Assembly (NCBI RefSeq): GCF_037041345.1
Contig: NZ_CP146287.1
Coordinates: forward strand, 499,501-563,500
Length of the DNA: 64,000 bases
Source of the DNA: Abiotrophia defectiva ATCC 49176
GTDB lineage: Bacteria > Bacillota > Bacilli > Lactobacillales > Aerococcaceae
Direction of reading: 5' to 3'
Position numbers and translations under genes: made by a program. The notes under the pieces were generated by a model, which was not told the origin of the DNA, made no database searches, and saw only the letters and a list, made by a program, of their open reading frames with translations. Below, piece after piece: positions 58,978 through 64,000 of the stretch; within the stretch, counting starts at the first letter, position 1; each line of letters begins with the position of its first letter.

Positions 58978-58985
58978 TCAACATA

Positions 58986-59013
58986 AGGTCGGGAAGGGAT
59001 TCCCGGCCTTTTT
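58986..59013 (+). terminator. Rho-independent terminator
   Basis: AAGGTCGGGAA and TTCCCGGCCTT pair with one wobble around GGGA and are followed by TTTTG. Confidence 0.85.
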
Positions 59014-59073
59014 GCTAGCTTAACTATCTATAATCAATATCATTAAATAATACCATCTTGACGATAAATGTTA

Positions 59074-59102
59074 TTGACAATCTAAATTAGAGAAGCTATA
59101 AT
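59074..59102 (+). promoter_or_regulatory. Promoter of the metal ATPase with an operator-like dyad in its spacer
   Basis: A consensus TTGACA (59074-59079) and TATAAT (59097-59102) are 17 nt apart. The perfect palindrome TCTAA-A-TTAGA (59081-59091) lies between them, so a bound dimer would block RNA polymerase. It has the A/T-rich 5-1-5 shape of PerR/Fur-like sites, although it differs from both consensus sequences. Confidence 0.7.
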
Positions 59103-59143
59103 AAGAGTGTAAAGTAAATTGATTATAAATAAGAGGTGAGATT

Positions 59144-61048
59144 ATGAAATGCTTAAAATACAATAAACGAATTATTGAGACCGTGCTCTGCCTAGGCTTT
59201 ATCCTATTGGGACTGGTCTTTTTAGAAAGTCAACCTGTCTGGGGACAGGCAAGTTTTATTCTAGCTTTCTTGATTGGGGGCTATGAGCCAGCCCTGGAAG
59301 GCTGGAAGGAGTTAGTGGAGGAGCATCACCTTAATGTAGATGTCCTCATGGTCTTGGCTGCTTTGGGTGCAGGCATTATTGATTACTGGTTAGAAGGGGC
59401 CTTGCTGATTTTTATCTTTGCCCTGTCAGGGACTTTGGAAGAATTAGCTATGAAGAAGAGCCAGGATGCCATTACGGCCCTCATGGCCTTACGGCCAGAC
59501 AAGGCTTGGCGCATTCTATCCGACGGTCAGTTGGAAGAAGTAGAAACCGGCGAGCTCATGATTGGCGACCGTCTGCGAGTTAAAAAAGGCCAGGCAGTGC
59601 CAATTGATGGTAAGTTAATCAGCGACTGGGCTAGTCTAGATGAAGCTATGGTGACAGGGGAGCCAATCCCAGCGGACAAGGCAGCGGGCGACCTAGTATT
59701 AGGCGGGACCCTCAATGTGGGCGCAGAATTGGACATGGTAGTCACCGTAGCTCAAGAAGATACCCTCTTCGCTAAAATCGTAGCCCTGGTCAAACAAGCC
59801 CAAGGCCAAAAGAGCCGGGTGTCTAGCCTGATTGAAAACTTAGAAGATGGCTATGTGAAGGCGGTGCTTTTCCTGGTTCCGACCTTTATCGTGGCGGTCC
59901 ACTTCTTGTTGGGCTGGTCCTGGTTGGATAGCTTCTACCGCGGCATGATTCTCTTGACCGTGGCTTCTCCTTGTGCCTTGGTGGCTAGCTCAACCCCAGC
60001 CGTTTTAGCGGCCATTAGCCGAGCTGCCCGCATGGGCGTCATGGTCAAAGGCGGCCAAATCATGGACCAAATAGGCGACGTCAACCTAGTGGTAATGGAT
60101 AAGACCGGGACCTTGACCCAGGGCCAACCCCAGGTGGAAGAAGCCTGGTTTGCGGAAGAGGCGACTGGCTTGAATGCCTTGGTGGCAACAGCTGAAGCAA
60201 CCTCTACCCATCCTGTAGCTCAAGCCATCTTGAACTATGTGGGCGACTATCAAGCGGTGAATTTGGATCAGCTTGAGGACGTGACTGGTCGAGGTTTTAC
60301 TTGTGCCTATCAAGGGCATGACTGGCGGATTGGTAAGGCGGATTTCGTCTTAGAGGCAGTGGGACAAGTACCCGCTGACTTAGAACAAGTCCTAGCCAAG
60401 CAAGAAGCAGCCGGCAAGACCCTGGTCTTGGTGTCTCGTGACCAAGAATTGGTGGCTTGGTATGCGCTCTTTGACCGGGTTAAGGCAGAGAGTAAGGCCA
60501 CAGTGGAGCTACTACATCAATTAGGCGTCCAAGTGGTCATGATGACTGGGGACCACCAGGCAGCGGCCCAAACCATTGCTAATGACTTGGGAATTGACCA
60601 AGTGCAGGCTAACTGTCTGCCGGATGACAAGGCCCGTTTGGTGGCCGACTACAAGGCTCAAGGCTATTGTGTGGCCATGGTAGGGGACGGCATCAATGAT
60701 GCGCCAGCCTTGGCTCAAGCGGATGTCAGCTTTGCCATTGGTTCAGGGACTGACATTGCCATGGAAACGGCCGACTGCGTCATTATGGATGACTTGACTC
60801 GGGTACCTCAGGCCATTCGTCTCTCTCGTCGCATGAAGACCATTATTATGCAAAATATTATCTTCGCCTTGGCCGTCATTGTCTGCCTGATTGCAGCCAA
60901 TGTCTTCCAAGTAGTGAGTCTACCGCTGGGTGTGGTGGGCCACGAAGGTTCTACGATTTTAGTTATTCTCAACGGCTTACGTCTCTTGGGTTTTCGGCAT
61001 AACCCATCAGACCTTAAGTCAGTCCAAGCGGCACAAGTAGCCCAATAG
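59144..61048 (+). CDS. P1B-4-type heavy-metal P-type ATPase (PfeT/FrvA/ZosA-like)
   Basis: The 634-residue pump has no N-terminal metal-binding domain. Its transmembrane motif is SPC (TVASPCALVASS, about residue 276) and the last helix carries VVGHEGSTILVILNGLRLL, the HEGxT signature of P1B-4 ATPases. The phosphorylation site is VMDKTGTLTQG (about residue 318) and the hinge is GDGINDAPA. Members export Fe2+, Co2+ or Zn2+ and several are PerR- or Fur-controlled, which suits the dyad in the promoter. Chromosomal composition, unlike cadA at 7421. Confidence 0.9.
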   Translation: MKCLKYNKRIIETVLCLGFILLGLVFLESQPVWGQASFILAFLIGGYEPALEGWKELVEEHHLNVDVLMVLAALGAGIIDYWLEGALLIFIFALSGTLEELAMKKSQDAITALMALRPDKAWRILSDGQLEEVETGELMIGDRLRVKKGQAVPIDGKLISDWASLDEAMVTGEPIPADKAAGDLVLGGTLNVGAELDMVVTVAQEDTLFAKIVALVKQAQGQKSRVSSLIENLEDGYVKAVLFLVPTFIVAVHFLLGWSWLDSFYRGMILLTVASPCALVASSTPAVLAAISRAARMGVMVKGGQIMDQIGDVNLVVMDKTGTLTQGQPQVEEAWFAEEATGLNALVATAEATSTHPVAQAILNYVGDYQAVNLDQLEDVTGRGFTCAYQGHDWRIGKADFVLEAVGQVPADLEQVLAKQEAAGKTLVLVSRDQELVAWYALFDRVKAESKATVELLHQLGVQVVMMTGDHQAAAQTIANDLGIDQVQANCLPDDKARLVADYKAQGYCVAMVGDGINDAPALAQADVSFAIGSGTDIAMETADCVIMDDLTRVPQAIRLSRRMKTIIMQNIIFALAVIVCLIAANVFQVVSLPLGVVGHEGSTILVILNGLRLLGFRHNPSDLKSVQAAQVAQ

Positions 61049-61082
61049 GTAAGAGGCTGCGCCACTTGGAGGTGCTTTTCAG

Positions 61083-61121
61083 ATGACTGGCTCACACTGT
61101 GTGTGGGGCCAGTCATTTTTT
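61083..61121 (+). terminator. Terminator after the metal ATPase
   Basis: ATGACTGGC (61083-61091) and GCCAGTCAT (61108-61116) pair perfectly and are followed by TTTTTTG. Confidence 0.85.
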
Positions 61122-61183
61122 GTAAGCTTTTCCTTAGGCTCAGAATGTGCTATAGTAAGAGAAAGCAAGAAGGAGGGCCTTAC

Positions 61184-61564
61184 ATGAGATTATGGCATCA
61201 AGCCTTGATTGACAAGTTGCCAAGACAGCAGCTGCTAGGTCAGCATCGGGAGTGTGCGGCCTTGCGGGGCAAGGGTTGGGGCAAGCCCCACAGTGTGGTG
61301 AACTATGTCTTTGAACATTCGCCCTACAAGCTCTATGCCTATCACCGCCTGATTATGGAGGAAATGGTCCGCCGGGGCTATCGGCCGGACGACCAGTGGT
61401 GGGAGCCAAGCTATCGTGGCAAAATCATGCCAACTTATGAAGCTAGCCAAATCCAAGCTCAGCCACTGGGCTCTCCTATTTATGCGGAGCATGACGCGGC
61501 TTATCTGGCTGAGTGCTTAGCTAACTTGCGAGCTAAGGGTATTGAATTAGAACCAGAAAACTAG
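61184..61564 (+). CDS. Pyrimidine dimer DNA glycosylase-like protein (Pyr_excise/TIGR02328-type)
   Basis: The 126-residue protein (ATG 61184 after AGGAGGGCCTTAC) begins MRLWHQALIDKLPRQQLLGQ, then HRECAALRGKGWGK and YVFEHSPYKLYAYHRLIMEE. This is the pattern of the small TIGR02328/Pyr_excise family related to T4 endonuclease V. A role in repair of UV dimers is suggested by the family but rarely tested. The protein is complete. It lies 13 nt before the first of two secreted-protein genes. Confidence 0.78.
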   Translation: MRLWHQALIDKLPRQQLLGQHRECAALRGKGWGKPHSVVNYVFEHSPYKLYAYHRLIMEEMVRRGYRPDDQWWEPSYRGKIMPTYEASQIQAQPLGSPIYAEHDAAYLAECLANLRAKGIELEPEN

Positions 61565-61577
61565 AAGGGAGATTTAA

Positions 61578-62453
61578 ATGATGAATAAAGGATGGAAGAA
61601 ACTAGGGCTTTTAAGCCTAACTGCGACTATGTTATTGGGGGTGGGTGCACCTAGTGTGCAGGCTCAAGACCTGACCACTGATGAGCTGGTAAACCGGGTC
61701 ATTAAGACTAGCCTCCAAAGCAAAAGCGTCCACACTAAGGTCAAATTTTCCATGACTCACAGTGATCTTGAAGAGAAAAATACACAGACCGTGCTAGATG
61801 GCGAGTTAGATGCTAGCCTTGACTTAGATAAAATGGCGGGCAAGGCTGAGTTTGGCTTGGCTAAGTTTCCCGGGGCAAGCAAAGTCAAGTTAGCTTTACT
61901 AGATGGCTACTTATATGGTAAGGCAGACGGTAAGGAGTTGGATCCAATTGACCTCAAGTCTCAAGTGCCAAGTTGGAAGTCAGACTTGGAGAACTTGCGT
62001 CAGGTGGAGAGTTGGAATAGTCCTCAATACAAGGGGGAGCTAGCGAAGTATTTCAAGAGTGTCAAAGAAGATTGGGGTTACCTCTTGCTATTATCAGAAG
62101 CTATTGATGGCAAGCAGCTCTATCGTGACCACCAAGAGTTCTGGGACCAGGTCAAGCAAGAGCTCTTGCATCAAGTGCTGCTGGAGACTAGCAACCCTAC
62201 CATCTATGGCGATTTTGCGAGCTTTATTGACTATGTCTTAAACGAAGAAGCCTTTGGTGCTTTCATGGCTCGTAAGCCAAAGATTCTGGTGCAGACCGAC
62301 AAGGATTTCCGTGTGACCCATGTTACGATTGATTTTCAGTTTAGTATTGACCAGGGGATGGATCTATTCTCTGGCTTAACAGGAATCTTCCATGTTAAGT
62401 TGGAAGCGGACTTGGACCAATATGACCAAGCGGTGTCAGTAGAAAAGCCCTAG
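61578..62453 (+). CDS. Secreted protein, paralogue 1 (DUF6612-like)
   Basis: The 291-residue protein has a signal peptide (residues 1-29, ending SVQAQD) without a lipobox Cys. The mature part begins with a helix (TTDELVNRVIKTSLQSKSVHTKVKF) and continues as alternating amphipathic strands, a layout like DUF6612/LppX-type lipid- or stress-related exported proteins. It shares the helix-VHTK start, YRDHxE, FINYVLNEEAF-type and KPKxxxQxDKDFR blocks with the next gene, so the two are paralogues. AAGGGAGATTTAA precedes ATG 61578. Function unknown. Confidence 0.65.
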   Translation: MMNKGWKKLGLLSLTATMLLGVGAPSVQAQDLTTDELVNRVIKTSLQSKSVHTKVKFSMTHSDLEEKNTQTVLDGELDASLDLDKMAGKAEFGLAKFPGASKVKLALLDGYLYGKADGKELDPIDLKSQVPSWKSDLENLRQVESWNSPQYKGELAKYFKSVKEDWGYLLLLSEAIDGKQLYRDHQEFWDQVKQELLHQVLLETSNPTIYGDFASFIDYVLNEEAFGAFMARKPKILVQTDKDFRVTHVTIDFQFSIDQGMDLFSGLTGIFHVKLEADLDQYDQAVSVEKP

Positions 62454-62474
62454 GGCATTTGAGGAGGAAAGTAG

Positions 62475-63356
62475 ATGAAATGGTTTAAAAAATTAAGCCT
62501 CCTGGCCATGGCCGGCGGCCTTTTGGCTGGGGCTGGTGGGGTGGCGCCGGCCACCGTTAGTGCGCAAGCTCCGTCCCTGGACCAATTACTGAATGAGACG
62601 GTCAAGAAGATGGCCAAGACCCAGACGGTGCATACTAAGGGTGAATGGAAGATAAGCAATTTTCTCCCAAGCCAGGAGGAAGATATCCTCATAGGAGGCC
62701 ATTTTGAAGCAAATGTAGATTTGGACCAAGCGTCGGGATTTGGCTCCTTTGATTTGGGCAGTTTCTTGGGCGACTACCACTTAATTGCCTCTGTCAAAGA
62801 CGGGCAGCTTCATGGCAAGGAGAACCATGAAGAAGAGGTCAGAAGTCTAGATATCAAGACCGAAGTTCAAGAATTTCAAGACTCACTTAAGCACTTACGT
62901 AGCTTGGATCAATTCTATACGCCTGAAGAAATCGCCTTATATTCAGAGATTTACGAGGTTAAGGAGCTAGAGAATGGCTACGAGTTGCGTCTGAGAGAGG
63001 ATGTAGATGGTAAGAAGGTTTACCGCGACCACGAAGCTGCGTGGAATCTATTAAGTGCAGCTGCGGTTTATGGGGCTAATCAATCGGACCATCCAACCGA
63101 CGCCAAAGAGATTAGCACGGAACTTATCCGCTACATCTTTAACGAGGATGCTTTCGCGGCTTTCTTTGCCAGCAAGCCTAAGTTTAATTACCAAGTAGAT
63201 AAGGACTTCCGACTTCAGAGCCTTGAAGTGGATATGGTCTTTACTATTGAAAAGGGCAAAACGCGTCACTTGAACTATTTAGCAGGTACCTATCGTATCC
63301 AAGGTAAAATCACTTTTGACCAATACAACGAACCTGTTCAAAGTCCAAGACCTTAA
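62475..63356 (+). CDS. Secreted protein, paralogue 2 (DUF6612-like)
   Basis: The 293-residue protein has a signal peptide (about residues 1-31, ending TVSAQA). The mature domain matches the upstream paralogue at the VHTK, YRDHEA, FNEDAFAAFFASKPKF and DKDFRL blocks. It is 21 nt downstream with GAGGAGGAAAGTAG before ATG 62475, so both are made from one transcript. Tandem duplication followed by divergence is evident. Function unknown; secretion and pairing suggest an envelope role. Confidence 0.65.
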   Translation: MKWFKKLSLLAMAGGLLAGAGGVAPATVSAQAPSLDQLLNETVKKMAKTQTVHTKGEWKISNFLPSQEEDILIGGHFEANVDLDQASGFGSFDLGSFLGDYHLIASVKDGQLHGKENHEEEVRSLDIKTEVQEFQDSLKHLRSLDQFYTPEEIALYSEIYEVKELENGYELRLREDVDGKKVYRDHEAAWNLLSAAAVYGANQSDHPTDAKEISTELIRYIFNEDAFAAFFASKPKFNYQVDKDFRLQSLEVDMVFTIEKGKTRHLNYLAGTYRIQGKITFDQYNEPVQSPRP

Positions 63357-63798
63357 GCCATCTAGCCCCCTGCATGAATCTGTAAGAATTTTTCATATTG
63401 AAAATAATCAAAAATGTGGAAATATAAGTGATTTCTAGAAGATGCTTGGAGCGTTATTAAATATAATTATTTCAAAATGGGCCAAAAGTAGGGCAAAGAA
63501 CCATACAGATTCTATACTGTATGGTTCTTCTTTTTTATCTAACCAAGAAAGGTTAAAACCCATTAAAATAAATCCCAGTCAGGTGTTGAATATTTTCTAG
63601 TCTGGGTCATGTAAAAATGAACAAAAATGAATTTCTATGATTAAGGCTAAGAGGATTATTTGCTAGAACAGCAGCCTGAAAGAGTCCAATTCTGATATAG
63701 AAGAAGCATGTCACGCATTACGCTGTTGCTCGTAGTGTCAATAAAATAAATAGACAATTTGGAAGTTTCAGTCTGGTTCGCAAAAAGAAAAGGAGTTT
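63357..63798. other. AT-rich intergenic region without recognised genes
   Basis: Contains one clear terminator (63498-63536). The remainder, about 63540-63780, is AT-rich with stops in all frames and no RNA gene I can recognise. Confidence 0.5.
63498..63536 (+). terminator. Rho-independent terminator
   Basis: GAACCATACAG (63498-63508) and CTGTATGGTTC (63517-63527) form a perfect 11-bp stem followed by TTCTTTTTT. Confidence 0.85.
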
Positions 63799-63812
63799 TC
63801 ACTCCTTTTCAC
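63787..63812 (-). terminator. Terminator overlapping the stop of the edge gene
   Basis: GAAAAGGAGT and ACTCCTTTTC pair around TTTC. On the minus strand CTTTTTTTG-like sequence follows, and the stop codon of the edge gene lies in the loop. Confidence 0.7.
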
Positions 63813-64000
63813 GCGTTATATTTCGCTTTGCTTTTCTTTCTTTTGCAATCATATAGGTGCCAAGAATGACGAGTACGCCGAAAATGATACTTCCCAAAGT
63901 GATGTTCATAAAAGCAATTTTTTGAGGACTATCGGCTGTTCCGTACTCTTTCATCATCATACCAGACAACGGTATGATGGAATCCTTCTTTGGTATTCTT
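63799..64000 (-). CDS. C-terminal part of an unknown membrane protein (cut by window edge)
   Basis: On the minus strand an open frame enters from beyond 64000 and ends at the TGA complementary to 63799-63801. The visible 66 residues include a charged segment (KEYGTADSPQKIAF), one hydrophobic helix (NITLGSIIFGVLVILGTYMI) and a very basic tail (AKERKAKRNITREKE). This looks like a last membrane helix with a cytosolic end. The family cannot be told from this fragment. Confidence 0.6.
   Translation of the reverse strand, partial: RIPKKDSIIPLSGMMMKEYGTADSPQKIAFMNITLGSIIFGVLVILGTYMIAKERKAKRNITREKE

Overview
The window looks like chromosome from a low- to mid-GC Gram-positive of the order Lactobacillales. 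Supporting signs are the cshA-acpS-alr cluster, strong GGAGG ribosome sites, three TTG/GTG starts, an LPXTG surface protein, lactose-family PTS genes, lactococcin 972-type ABC cassettes and a streptococcal-type ExoA. An Aerococcaceae-like host (Abiotrophia, Facklamia or Aerococcus relatives) is my best guess, from general gene content only. No rRNA, CRISPR array or prophage is visible.

Layout. 1-1.6 kb: right part of a bacteriocin-associated ABC cassette, cut by the window edge. 1.7-5.7 kb: cshA-acpS-alr-metallo-hydrolase housekeeping cluster. 5.7-10.5 kb: an AT-rich imported block carrying arsenate reductase, cadC-cadA and a relaxase remnant. It is bounded on the left by a 113-bp miniature element made of two copies of one IS end, and on the right by a deleted IS3-family copy. 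The block sits inside what was probably one terminator. 10.6-12.9 kb: a 67-residue unknown peptide with its own strong promoter, followed by a peptide-type ABC exporter broken by one amber codon. 13-23 kb: membrane and secreted proteins, rRNA methyltransferase, an 82-bp tandem palindrome array, tsaE-GNAT-murB, glycosyltransferase, formate/nitrite channel, pta and tRNA-Arg(CCT). 23.6-26.5 kb: a large repeat-containing LPXTG adhesin. 26.7-31.8 kb: polysaccharide deacetylase, a ZIP-like protein, azlCD, thrC and csbD. 31.9-33.7 kb: an ABC-F protein behind a leader with a 6-codon upstream ORF, nested hairpins and a terminator. 33.7-35.4 kb: YoaK-like and CPBP membrane proteins.

35.6-46.1 kb holds the most interesting metabolic locus. 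It has a PRD regulator and PTS IIA, IIB and IIC. After an internal terminator come a short GrdB-like protein, an M42 pseudo-peptidase, an intact M42 peptidase, an aspartylglucosaminidase/isoaspartyl-peptidase-type Ntn hydrolase, an M20 dipeptidase, CutC and a TIM-barrel protein. The gene set suggests PTS uptake and breakdown of an amino-acid- or peptide-linked sugar. N-glycan-derived GlcNAc-Asn is an attractive but unproven candidate.

46-64 kb: pepT, GNATs, a heterodimeric ABC multidrug exporter, a 191-bp GC-rich palindromic element, an AlkZ-like protein, a lactococcin 972-type cassette whose bacteriocin gene is broken while its transporter pair is intact, a truncated integrase, exoA, a P1B-4 metal ATPase with a dyad in its promoter, a Pyr_excise protein, two paralogous secreted proteins, and the C-terminus of an unknown membrane protein at the right edge.
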